A stretch of 58,918 bases of DNA, from assembly GCA_041488155.1 (NCBI GenBank), contig JBGPOS010000018.1, positions 1-58,918 of the forward strand, in the 5' to 3' direction. The position numbers and the translations under genes were made by a program. The notes beneath the pieces were generated by a model, which was given only the letters and a program-made list of their open reading frames with translations, was not told the origin of the DNA and did not search any database. Shown one piece after another: positions 1 through 7,440 of this stretch (positions are counted from its first letter, which is position 1; every line of letters starts with the position of its first letter). This stretch comes from JBGPOS01 sp041488155. GTDB taxonomy: Bacteria > Chloroflexota > Dehalococcoidia > Tepidiformales > Tepidiformaceae.

Positions 1-759
1 CGGAGCAAAGCTGCTGCCGATCCCAAAGCCGGGCGAGGAGCAGGTGCACGCCGCATCCGCATCCTCGCGCCCGGATCGGTGCCCCCTGACGTTAGGACCG
101 TTGATGTTCCGCGGGGGGCTCCCAACGAGCAGGGATTCGATTTGAAGAGTGCGACGAGAATTGCCGCGCTCGGCGCGCGCGGCTTCGGTGCGGTCACACC
201 GAGGCCGCCGCGCGGGTTCACCGTTGACCTCGCCGAGCAGATTACATCGCCGAACGCCGGTGGCGTGATCGTGCCCAGCCACGCCTACTACCGGTTCGTG
301 GCGAACGATCAATACGAGATCAGTGTTGAAGTACACCGATTTGCGAAGGGAGTCGACGGGTACCTGGTAGCCTTCGAAGCTAGCACCGGCATCGAGATGT
401 CATCGTTACAGGTCGAGGGGGTGGAGGTGATCCTGGTGGGCGGGAACGACCAGGCGCGCTTCCAGGCGCCAAGCGAGGCGAACTTCGTATTGAGCGACTA
501 CGGAGTCTCCATCTATGGGCACTCTCTCCCGCCGGACGTTCTCGTGGAGTTCGTGACCAACTGGATCCAGAACCACCGGGGCTGTACGCAAGCTACAGCC
601 ACGCACCGGGCTAATTCATCTCTTAGGACGAAGCGGTCGCCAACAGGAGGGACTCCAATGGTTCACTCACGGTTCGCGCGAGTATTGTCATTTCTGCGTG
701 GGGGCAGCGGCTGGCGTGGCGATGGGCGCCCTCGTGGGCATCGCCTTTGGCGCCTATGA
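1..759 (+). CDS. hypothetical protein, 5' end outside window
   Basis: The frame is open from base 1, so the true start probably lies upstream; the first usable start inside is GTG at 79. I do not recognise the family. The region from about 240 to 580 has alternating hydrophobic/polar strands ending in a short amphipathic helix (LPPDVLVEFVTNWIQNH), like a small secreted beta-rich domain. The frame has no stop before the next gene's ribosome-binding site and runs on to 759. Adding one G in the GGGG run at 578-581 would shift into a frame ending at TAA 612-614, a more natural end before the AGGAGG at 646-651. The tail after 581 is therefore probably not real protein. Confidence 0.5.
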   Translation, partial: RSKAAADPKAGRGAGARRIRILAPGSVPPDVRTVDVPRGAPNEQGFDLKSATRIAALGARGFGAVTPRPPRGFTVDLAEQITSPNAGGVIVPSHAYYRFVANDQYEISVEVHRFAKGVDGYLVAFEASTGIEMSSLQVEGVEVILVGGNDQARFQAPSEANFVLSDYGVSIYGHSLPPDVLVEFVTNWIQNHRGCTQATATHRANSSLRTKRSPTGGTPMVHSRFARVLSFLRGGSGWRGDGRPRGHRLWRL

Positions 760-1411
760 GGCCTCGCCTGCCGCTGCGGTCACCATGGACCCCTTCCGCT
801 TGTTGGCGGGTACCACCGGCGGCTGCCACAACTGGCGGGACGACGCGGCCATCTGGCCGCGGAGGGACGGAAATGGGGACGGTTCCGATGACCCGTTCAG
901 CTACTGGTGGTCCGGTCACCCGCGTGCGTGGAACCTGCCGTCGGCCAACCGGTGCTGGCACAACGACGAAGACACGGCCTCCGGCAATCTTAGTCGCCCT
1001 GGCGTTGACTACCAGGGTGGGCCAGGTACCGACGTGCTCTTTGCAACCTACCACGTCGATCCAGTCACGCATTGGTGGCCCGGCGTTGCGTTCAAGTCGA
1101 CGGGTATGGGCGGCTGCCGCGGCCTCAGGGCTGAGGTCTACTCGCCCGGCGGCGTCCTGATGGCGGTGGTGAACTACTGGCACGCGGAACCGGTGCCTGG
1201 AACGATAGGGACGGGATGGACGAACCACCTGGACGTCCCCGGCTTCAGCGAGGCCTACCGCCAGGTGGCCGACATAGCGCCAACCGATTCGAACTGTGTC
1301 ATCTTCGGAGCGCACCTCCACCAGAGCGCTGACACCTTGCACAGCGCCACCCCCAACAACACCGGTGACGTCAATGGCGACGTGCAGTTCTGGCTCTGGT
1401 GGAGCCTCTAG
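658..1411 (+). CDS. secreted hypothetical protein, apparent frameshift in signal peptide
   Basis: Not a family I recognise. ATG 658 has a strong ribosome-binding site (AGGAGGGACTCCA), but its frame leaves the main ORF at a G5 run (700-704). Removing one G joins MVHSRFARVLSFLRG to AAAGVAMGALVGIAFGA and gives a textbook signal peptide with an A-x-A site before the mature chain. As written, translation could only begin at GTG 698, which has no ribosome-binding site. The mature part is rich in Trp, His and Gly with DGNGDGSDDP and TGDVNGD Asp/Asn stretches that could bind calcium, and four Cys. Either an assembly error or a real inactivating or phase-variable tract. Confidence 0.6.
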
Positions 1412-1427
1412 CCGCGGGTTCCCGGCC

Positions 1428-2219
1428 CTACCGCCCCTTGAATACCGGCTCACGCCGTTCGACGAAGCTGAGCGCCCCCTCGCGGTGGTCCTCGGTAGTG
1501 AACAGATAGGCCAGCGAGCTGCCGATGTAGGCGCCCATCTCCTCCATAGTCGCGTTCCGGGCGCGGCGCAGGCCTTCCTTCATGTAGCGCATTGCGATCG
1601 GCGGGTTCTTTGCGATCTTCGTCGCGAGCGTGCGGGCTGCGGGCAGGAGCTCCTCCGGCTCGACGACCTGCGAGACGAGTCCGATGCGCAGTGCCTCCTC
1701 GGCGGAGATGACGTCGCCCGTGAACAGCAGCTCAGCGGCCTTCGAAAGTCCGACGATCTGCGGCAGCCGCCACAGGCCTCCGAGGTCGGTGACCAGACCG
1801 CGCTTGATGAACAGTTCGCCGAACTTCGCCGCCGTCGAAGCGATGCGGATGTCACAGAAGAGCGTGAGGTCCATCCCCCAACCGACGGCCGGGCCGTTAA
1901 CCGCGGCAATGATGGGCTTGTCGCATTCGAGGACGGCCACGGCTGCCGGTGTCGGTCGTGGCCGCACGTCGCGCAGGCGCTGCAGCGACTCGTCCCGCTG
2001 TTCGCCGAGCATGATCTGCTTGACGTCGTCGCCCGAACAGAACGCACGCCCCTCCCCGGTGATGATGCAACGGACCTCCGGGTCGCTGTGGCTGCGCCGG
2101 ACCGCCGCCGCCAACTCGGCGTAGAGTTCGCGCGTCAACGCGTTCATCGCCTCCGGGCGGTTGAGGGTGATAGTGGCGATATGGTCGCTCAGGTCGTAGC
2201 GAAGGGTCGGATCAGTCAT
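1428..2219 (-). CDS. enoyl-CoA hydratase/isomerase family protein
   Basis: A 263-residue crotonase-fold protein, normal length for the family. It opens with the usual strand and NRPEAMNALT helix start (about residues 19-28). The CoA/oxyanion-hole segments are GEGRAFCSGDDV (about 55-66) and PAVGWGMDLTLFCDIRIAS. The position usually held by the second catalytic Glu of hydratases falls in KRGLVTDLGG, so an isomerase or dehydratase-like activity is as likely as true hydration. The C-terminus (FVERREPVFKGR) is typical. The gene stands alone on the minus strand; TAGAAT at about 2250 on that strand is a possible -10. The exact acyl-CoA substrate cannot be told from sequence. Confidence 0.88.
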   Translation of the reverse strand: MTDPTLRYDLSDHIATITLNRPEAMNALTRELYAELAAAVRRSHSDPEVRCIITGEGRAFCSGDDVKQIMLGEQRDESLQRLRDVRPRPTPAAVAVLECDKPIIAAVNGPAVGWGMDLTLFCDIRIASTAAKFGELFIKRGLVTDLGGLWRLPQIVGLSKAAELLFTGDVISAEEALRIGLVSQVVEPEELLPAARTLATKIAKNPPIAMRYMKEGLRRARNATMEEMGAYIGSSLAYLFTTEDHREGALSFVERREPVFKGR

Positions 2220-2297
2220 CGTGCGCCCCCGGGGAGATCTGGGCGCATTCTACGCGGAAGGGCACCGCGCTTCGGTCCCGATACCTGTCGCGGCTCG

Positions 2298-3020
2298 CTA
2301 GAGGCGCCGCCTTAGCCAGTCGCTGGCCGCCTGGACCACGTCCGGCCCGATCTGGAAGTGGCCTCCCGGCAGCCAGACAAGATCCTTCTCGCCGGGAAGC
2401 GCGTCATAGAGCGCCAGCGTTGACGCGCGCGGGATGAGCTCGTCGCCCGTCTTGCCGACAATGCGGACCGCTACGCTGCCCAGCCTCCTGACGGGCGACT
2501 CGGGGTCGCTGGCGTCCCCAACCATGCCGCCTTCGCCCACCAGGCAAAACGCCGCCGCCTTGAACCGCCCGTCGCCGGCGACAGCGCCGACCCCGAGCAT
2601 GCTCCCCATCGAGTAGCCCACGTAGCCGAGTCTCGACAGGTCGACCGGTAAGTGCTCGGCGAGGGCGTCGATTGTAGCGCTGAGTTCACGGCCGAACTGG
2701 GCGACGATTTCGGGGAAGCGCTCACGGTCACGGAAGATCGACATCGGATTGTGGACTTTGCGCTCGCCGTGGAGCGGAGCGTCGATACCGGCGCAGATCC
2801 AGCCGCGCTTCGCCCATGTCATCGCCACCTCGCGCACGAAGTAGTCGTCCTTGCTGCTGGTGGCGGGGTGCTGGATGAGGATCAGCGGGAGCGGGCTGTC
2901 GGGCGGGTCAGTCGGGAGGATAGCCAGCCCTGGGACGGCCTCGCCGTCGACATCGAGCGTAAAACGGACCTCTCGCAGATCACCGATCAACTGTTCGAAG
3001 GCGTGCAGCGCAGGTGCCAT
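2298..3020 (-). CDS. alpha/beta hydrolase (dienelactone hydrolase-like)
   Basis: A 240-residue single-domain alpha/beta hydrolase. The nucleophile elbow is GYSMGS, with Ser in the G-x-S-x-G position, the oxyanion strand is LILIQHPATSS, the acid lies in the GKTGDELIP loop and the catalytic His in LPGGHFQ near the C-terminus. The fold order and length resemble dienelactone-hydrolase-like esterases and acyl-peptidases. No signal peptide, so cytoplasmic. Substrate unknown. It begins about 75 nt from the divergent membrane-protein gene at 3095, so the two probably share a promoter region. Confidence 0.8.
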   Translation of the reverse strand: MAPALHAFEQLIGDLREVRFTLDVDGEAVPGLAILPTDPPDSPLPLILIQHPATSSKDDYFVREVAMTWAKRGWICAGIDAPLHGERKVHNPMSIFRDRERFPEIVAQFGRELSATIDALAEHLPVDLSRLGYVGYSMGSMLGVGAVAGDGRFKAAAFCLVGEGGMVGDASDPESPVRRLGSVAVRIVGKTGDELIPRASTLALYDALPGEKDLVWLPGGHFQIGPDVVQAASDWLRRRL

Positions 3021-3094
3021 AGGGTCGATAGACTACAGACCTGCAAGTCGGTGCTGTCGCGGCGCTGGATTGCAACAACCCGAAGGGAACGCGG

Positions 3095-3625
3095 GTGAGC
3101 CAGGGCGAACTCATCATTATCGGCCTCCGGCTGGCCGTGCCCCTGCTAATCCTTCGCTACCAGCTCGTGGGCGGGATCGTCGCGATGCTGCTCGACGCAA
3201 TCGATGTCATCCTCATCGAGCTCATCGGACTTGGTGGCTTCGGCGACCACTACGCCGAGCTCGATAAGGGCCTCGACTCGTACTACCTCGCCCTCGAGCT
3301 GTACGTCTCCCTGCGCTGGGCGAACGGCTGGGCGCGTTGGCCGTGCGTCGTCCTCTTTGGTTGGCGCGCCATCGGTGTCGTCACGTTCGAAATCACCGAC
3401 ACCCGGGCCCTGCTCTTCGTGTTTCCCAACCTCTTCGAGAACTGGTGGCTTTACTGCGTCATCGTGGCGCGCTTCTGGCCGCGCCTATCCCCTCATTCGG
3501 CGAAGTCGCTCGCCATCCCGATCACCCTTCTCCTCATCCCAAAGCTGGCGCAGGAATACCTGCTTCACGTAGCCGAGGCGCAGCCCTGGAACTGGACGAA
3601 GGAGAACATTCTGCACACCTCCTGA
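3095..3625 (+). CDS. hypothetical integral membrane protein
   Basis: 176 residues, very hydrophobic, with about five predicted membrane segments: LRLAVPLLILRYQLVGGIVAML, a second Ile/Leu-rich stretch just after it, WARWPCVVLFGWRAIGVV, ALLFVFPNLFENWWLYCVIVA and IPITLLLIPKLAQEYLLHV. Trp and Tyr cluster at membrane boundaries. No catalytic motif that I recognise. The GTG start at 3095 gives a short polar N-terminus before the first helix. A small AGGCG/CGCCT hairpin follows the stop at about 3627-3641. The gene is separated from the next one by a riboswitch-controlled leader, so it is probably its own unit. Confidence 0.7.
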   Translation: MSQGELIIIGLRLAVPLLILRYQLVGGIVAMLLDAIDVILIELIGLGGFGDHYAELDKGLDSYYLALELYVSLRWANGWARWPCVVLFGWRAIGVVTFEITDTRALLFVFPNLFENWWLYCVIVARFWPRLSPHSAKSLAIPITLLLIPKLAQEYLLHVAEAQPWNWTKENILHTS

Positions 3626-3648
3626 AGGCGTTTCGCGCCTGCCGGCGC

Positions 3649-3677
3649 TTGACACTGAGAAGCCGTGGGCAAAGGAT
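3649..3677 (+). promoter_or_regulatory. sigma70-like promoter for the riboswitch leader
   Basis: A perfect TTGACA -35 at 3649-3654 is followed after 17 bp by AAGGAT (3672-3677), a weak but acceptable -10. The predicted start site, about 3684, falls a few bases before the first conserved part of the c-di-AMP riboswitch, which supports both calls. Confidence 0.55.
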
Positions 3678-3686
3678 GCTCTGTAG

Positions 3687-3845
3687 CGACCACCAATCGC
3701 GCGCCTAGTCCGCATCTCGCGGAACGGGGGAACCAGTAATCGGGGCGAATCCGCAATGGTCCCTCTCGCCGGCAACGAGGGGATGAAGGCGGAACGGCTA
3801 TCTCCGGTCGTAGCCCGACAGCTAACCTCGGCGGCGTAGGAAGAA
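3687..3845 (+). ncRNA. c-di-AMP riboswitch (ydaO/yuaA type)
   Basis: The leader carries the conserved blocks of the ydaO/yuaA class in the right order: an opening strand with CACCAA, then CGGGGGAACC (3725-3734), GGGGCGAATCCGC (3742-3754), a variable hairpin with CCCTCTCG/CGAGGGG arms (about 3761-3782), and the diagnostic CCCGACAGCTAACCTCGG (3814-3831) followed by GGCGTAGG. In known members c-di-AMP binding turns the downstream gene off, usually wall-metabolism or potassium/osmolyte genes. Here the controlled gene is a membrane glycosyltransferase. Recognised from conserved sequence only; a covariance-model search would settle it. Confidence 0.85.
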
Positions 3846-3865
3846 CCCCTGCTAGAGGGCTCTTC
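3840..3865 (+). promoter_or_regulatory. expression-platform hairpin covering the ribosome-binding site
   Basis: GAAGA (3840-3844) pairs with TCTTC (3861-3865), and CCCT (3847-3850) with AGGG (3856-3859), around a GCTAG loop. The 3' arm contains the only Shine-Dalgarno-like sequence (GAGGG, 3855-3859), eight bases before ATG 3868. There is no U-run, so control by hiding the ribosome-binding site fits better than termination. The 5' arm overlaps the end of the aptamer. Confidence 0.5.
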
Positions 3866-3867
3866 TC

Positions 3868-4827
3868 ATGGCCATTCAGGCCGGCCGCTATCCCCTCTCC
3901 CGTGCCCTACCCTCTCGGACGCCAGCGCTGAGCCTCGCGGCCTCCAGCCGCCTGCGTGAGCGGCTCTGGAACCTCCTGCCCCTCGCCCTCTCGCTGACCC
4001 TCGTGACCGCCCTCTTCTGGGGCCCGTTCGTTGCACCTGTCGTGCTCGGGGCGGCCATCATCGCCTTCTTCGCCTACTGGGTTGTGCGGTCGTACGCGGT
4101 CGTCGTCGCCTGCATCGTGGGTCTGAAACGAATAAGGCTCTGGGAGGCGACAGACTGGCGGGCCAAATACGACGCCTGGTTGGTGGCCCATCCCGGGTCT
4201 CGCGCATGGGAAGCGCCGCGCCACCTGGTGATCATCCCCAACTACAAAGAGAGCGAAGAGGGGCTGGCGCGCACACTCGACTCCCTTGCCAGGCAGACGA
4301 ACGCCGGGCAGCTCGTCGTCGTCATGGCGATGGAAGCTCGCGAGCAGGGCTGTCGCGCCAAGGCCGCGCGTCTCATCATGGGTTACCGCTCCCGTTTCGG
4401 TGAAATGTTCGCCACGTACCACCCCGCCGGCCTGCCCAACGAAACGCCGGGCAAGGGTTCGAACGAGGCCTGGGCCGCACGGGAGTCCCACCTCCGCCTC
4501 ATCGAGAACGGGGGCGATGATATCGATCGATACACTGTCACGAGCTGCGACGCCGACGCGGTCTTCCACCCCCGCCACTTCGAGGCTCTGAATTACCTCT
4601 TCCTCGCCGGCGACGACCCGTACCACACGTTCTGGCAGCCGACGATCTTCAACTCCAATAACATCTGGGACATCCCCGCGCCGCTGCGAATGCCCGACGG
4701 CCTCCGGCATCAATCGGCTGTCGAACCTGGTTATGCCGGGAAGCGTCAAGTTCCCCACCTCCTGCTACTCGCTCAGCTGGAGGATGCTCCACGAGGTCGA
4801 CTACTGGGACGAGGAAGTGATCCCTGA
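3868..4827 (+). CDS. membrane glycosyltransferase, N-terminal catalytic part (frameshifted gene)
   Basis: First part of a family-2-like glycosyltransferase broken by a frameshift. Two membrane helices (about residues 35-85, with LLPLALSLTLVTALFWG and AAIIAFFAYWVV) precede a GT-A catalytic domain: strand HLVIIPNYKES, then QLVVVMAMEAREQG, and a metal-binding SCDADAVF motif of the D-x-D kind. Correct reading continues to about 4698; after that the frame gives unrelated residues until 4827, while the true protein continues one frame over. Controlled by the upstream c-di-AMP riboswitch and probably acting on a cell-surface polymer at the inner face of the membrane. Sugar and acceptor unknown. Confidence 0.75.
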   Translation: MAIQAGRYPLSRALPSRTPALSLAASSRLRERLWNLLPLALSLTLVTALFWGPFVAPVVLGAAIIAFFAYWVVRSYAVVVACIVGLKRIRLWEATDWRAKYDAWLVAHPGSRAWEAPRHLVIIPNYKESEEGLARTLDSLARQTNAGQLVVVMAMEAREQGCRAKAARLIMGYRSRFGEMFATYHPAGLPNETPGKGSNEAWAARESHLRLIENGGDDIDRYTVTSCDADAVFHPRHFEALNYLFLAGDDPYHTFWQPTIFNSNNIWDIPAPLRMPDGLRHQSAVEPGYAGKRQVPHLLLLAQLEDAPRGRLLGRGSDP

Positions 4828-5611
4828 AGACTGGCACGTCTACCTGAAGTGTTCTTTCAAGCTCGGGGACGCCGTGCACGTCGAGCCCCTCTTCTTGCCG
4901 CTGGGCAACGACTGCGTGCTGACCGACGGCTACTGGAAAACACTGAGGGCGCACTACTTCCAGAGCGTGCGGCACGCCTGGGGGGCGAGCGACATCCCCT
5001 ACGCCTGGCGGGCGTCCTTCCGGTCGCAGTCGCCCCTCAGCTGGAAGCGCAAGGTGCTGCTTTCGGGCGCCGTCACGAAAGTGCACGCCCTCTGGATGGC
5101 GCAGTGGTACCTCATCACCATGGGCTCCCATCTGCCGGTCTTCCTCACCGACCACACGAGCGCCCAGATGCCAGATTGGTGGCTTGCCCGCCCGATCCCT
5201 CTACCGGGCCCGACCTGGCGCCTCGACGAGATCTTCGCGGGTGACTTTTCGAGCCCGGTGGGTCCCGTGCTCTACCTTTCGATCGCAAACCTCTTCATCT
5301 ATTTCTGCCTGTTTCCGCTGATAGCGATGATCGCCATCGAGCTCAAGCTGCGGGGGCCACGGCCAGCGCACGTCTCACGGAAGGCGTTCCTCGCCTCGTT
5401 CGCCATCTGGCCTCTGATGGCGGTGATCACGTTCTTCTTCGCCAGCCTGCCGGCCCTTCACGCGCAGTGGAAGCTTGCCAGCGGGAAGGGTCTCGTCTAC
5501 CGCGTCGCCGAAAAAGGGAGCCGGCGGGTCGCCGCCCCTGCGCCCGTTCCGCTCTCCATCGACCAGCACGCTGCAGAGCCGATCGGCGCCGTTGGCGGTG
5601 GGGGAGCCTAG
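4733..5611 (+). CDS. membrane glycosyltransferase, C-terminal part (frameshifted gene)
   Basis: Continuation of the glycosyltransferase at 3868. Matching residues can be followed upstream in this frame to about 4700 (ASGINRLSNLVMPGSVKFP), so the ATG at 4733 is internal. It holds the acceptor-side motif VDYWDEEVIPEDWH, where the ED-W pair recalls the catalytic base region of processive GT2 enzymes, then three membrane stretches (MAQWYLITMGSHLPVFL, LYLSIANLFIYFCLFPLIAMIA, ASFAIWPLMAVITFFFA) and a basic cytoplasmic tail. One extra base near 4697-4706 separates the halves. If that base is an assembly error, the intact protein spans 3868-5611. Confidence 0.72.
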   Translation: MPGSVKFPTSCYSLSWRMLHEVDYWDEEVIPEDWHVYLKCSFKLGDAVHVEPLFLPLGNDCVLTDGYWKTLRAHYFQSVRHAWGASDIPYAWRASFRSQSPLSWKRKVLLSGAVTKVHALWMAQWYLITMGSHLPVFLTDHTSAQMPDWWLARPIPLPGPTWRLDEIFAGDFSSPVGPVLYLSIANLFIYFCLFPLIAMIAIELKLRGPRPAHVSRKAFLASFAIWPLMAVITFFFASLPALHAQWKLASGKGLVYRVAEKGSRRVAAPAPVPLSIDQHAAEPIGAVGGGGA

Positions 5612-5699
5612 CCACCCCGGTTGGCCTCGACCGAGCCGTTACCACACGGTCCCAGGTCCCCTGTATTGTGTCGTCTCTCAGCTCCGGGGAGGAACCACC

Positions 5700-6641
5700 G
5701 TGTCCATCATCCAGTCAGCCACCGGCCCGCTCGACACCGCCGCGATGGGCTTCACTCTTATGCACGAACACGTGGCAGCCTCGTGGGGACCGATGATCCA
5801 GCAGTACCCCGAGCTCTTCGACCGAAGCGCGCAGATGGCCGGTATCGTGGCGCCGCTCGTCGCAGCTAAAACGGCCGGGGTGCGGACAATTGTCGACCTG
5901 ACGCCGATCGATCTAGGCAGGGATCCCAGGCTCATCCGCGACGCATCCCAGCGCTCAGGCGTCAACATCATCGTGGCTACTGGCCTTTACTATGGGCTCC
6001 CGTACTACTTCCTTTATCGTCCGGACGAAGAGATGACCGCGCTGTTCGTCCGAGACATAACTGTTGGCATCAGCGACACGGGAGTTCGAGCGGGCGTCAT
6101 CAAGTGTGCGACGGAGCCGGACATGCATCCTGCCAACGAACGCGTCCTGCGGGCGTCCGCACGGGCGCACCGCGCTACCGGCGCTCCGATCTGTACGCAC
6201 ACGCACGTCCGCAACCGCACCGGCCTCGACCAGCAGCGAGTGTTCAAGGAGGAAGGGGTCGACCTCGGGCGCACAGTCATCGGTCACTCCGACGACTCGG
6301 AAGATATTTCCTACCTCGAGCAGATCATCCAGAACGGCAGCTACTGCGGGATGGACCGCATCGGCCTCCAGCGGCCACGGACTTCCGAGCAGCGGGCAGA
6401 CATGATCGCTGCCCTGGTAGAGCGTGGCTACGCAAACCGGATCACCCTTTCGCACGATGCCGCCTGCCGCTTCGAATGGGCGCCGGACACGATGCGCGAA
6501 GGGATGCCCACCTGGAACTTCACTCACATCCCGAAGGACGTGGTTCCGATGCTCCGCCAGCGCGGGGTTAGCGATGCGGCCATAGAGCAGATGACCACCG
6601 GGAACCCCCGACGCCTCTTCGAACAGAACACGGCGTACTAG
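5700..6641 (+). CDS. phosphotriesterase-family metal-dependent hydrolase
   Basis: 313 residues from GTG 5700, chosen because GGGGAGGAACCACC precedes it and the protein begins at the usual place; a longer frame to 5475 has no ribosome-binding site. All ligands of the binuclear metal centre are visible: H22-x-H24 (LMHEHV), carbamylated Lys135 in GVIKCATE, the H-x-H pair at about 167/169 (CTHTHV), H196 in IGHSDD and D253 in LSHDA. Length and order match phosphotriesterase and lactonase relatives (amidohydrolase superfamily). Natural substrates of such proteins are often lactones; the substrate here is unknown. Cytoplasmic, as no signal peptide is seen. Confidence 0.88.
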   Translation: MSIIQSATGPLDTAAMGFTLMHEHVAASWGPMIQQYPELFDRSAQMAGIVAPLVAAKTAGVRTIVDLTPIDLGRDPRLIRDASQRSGVNIIVATGLYYGLPYYFLYRPDEEMTALFVRDITVGISDTGVRAGVIKCATEPDMHPANERVLRASARAHRATGAPICTHTHVRNRTGLDQQRVFKEEGVDLGRTVIGHSDDSEDISYLEQIIQNGSYCGMDRIGLQRPRTSEQRADMIAALVERGYANRITLSHDAACRFEWAPDTMREGMPTWNFTHIPKDVVPMLRQRGVSDAAIEQMTTGNPRRLFEQNTAY

Positions 6642-6666
6642 CCCCGGAGCGTCGCGGGCGACGGGC

Positions 6667-7440
6667 CTACTTTCGAGCCCAGATCAGGATGCGCTTGAAG
6701 GCGTAGAAATAGGGCTTCGCGTCGTCCAACTGCGGAAGCAGCACGTTGCGATAGCGAGCGAGGTAGAGGTTCCAGAGGGCGGCAGGGAGTCGCTGCTGGT
6801 AGTCGGTGAGGAGCGTCCCCTTCACCCACTCCACTACCTCATCGCGCGAGGCGAGATGGTGGCCATACACCTGCAGCCGCACTGCCTGCTCGCGGAACCC
6901 GAGCCGATCGATCAAGCCGGCATACCATTCCGGCGCCTGCACAGGAACGACCCTCCGAAAGCCCCCGAGCGCGGAGAGGAAGGGCTCTTCGGCCGCGACT
7001 TCGGCCGCCGTAACGTGCGACGGGTGATCGAAGTTCGCGGGCATCTGGATCGCGAGTTGTCCTCCTGGTGCGACCCCCGCCGCGAGCCGCCGAAAGAGCC
7101 GCTCATGGTCCGGCACCCACTGGACGGCGGCGTTCGAGAACACCACGTCGAAGGGCTTCCGGGGCGCGAACCGGAGGATAGTCCCGAGGCGGAACTGAAG
7201 CCCGCCGCCAGCATGGCCCGCGCTCTTTGCGAGCATCGTTTCGGAGTTGTCGATGCCGATGGTGCCAGCGGCCTGCAGCCGTTCGTGGATGATTCGGGTG
7301 AGGTCGCCCGTCCCGCAGCCAAGGTCGACGACCCGGCCTCCAGGTACCGGCTCGACCATCGCCAGCAGATCGAGGAAGGGCTGGCTTCGCTCGTCCCGGA
7401 AGCGCTCGTACTGGGCCGGGTCCCAGGGGCTCGCGGTCAC
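6667..7440 (-). CDS. tam: trans-aconitate 2-methyltransferase-like SAM methyltransferase
   Basis: 257 residues with a class I Rossmann methyltransferase fold: motif I VVDLGCGTGDLTR (about 36-48), the acidic end of strand 2 in TIGIDNSETML, and motif IV FDVVFSNAAVQWVPDH. The AVQWVPDH segment and the C-terminal pattern, with an RLPAALWNLYLARYR-type helix, are typical of trans-aconitate methyltransferase (Tam), which esterifies the harmful by-product trans-aconitate. It starts at GTG and overlaps the upstream CoA-transferase stop by 4 nt (GTGA, 7437-7440), so the two are translationally coupled. The symbol is by similarity; another small acid could be the substrate. Confidence 0.78.
   Translation of the reverse strand: MTASPWDPAQYERFRDERSQPFLDLLAMVEPVPGGRVVDLGCGTGDLTRIIHERLQAAGTIGIDNSETMLAKSAGHAGGGLQFRLGTILRFAPRKPFDVVFSNAAVQWVPDHERLFRRLAAGVAPGGQLAIQMPANFDHPSHVTAAEVAAEEPFLSALGGFRRVVPVQAPEWYAGLIDRLGFREQAVRLQVYGHHLASRDEVVEWVKGTLLTDYQQRLPAALWNLYLARYRNVLLPQLDDAKPYFYAFKRILIWARK

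Noticed and set aside
623..1453. 276-codon minus-strand frame opposite the secreted protein
   Set aside because: Composition of an antisense shadow, overlaps the crotonase end and has no recognisable fold.
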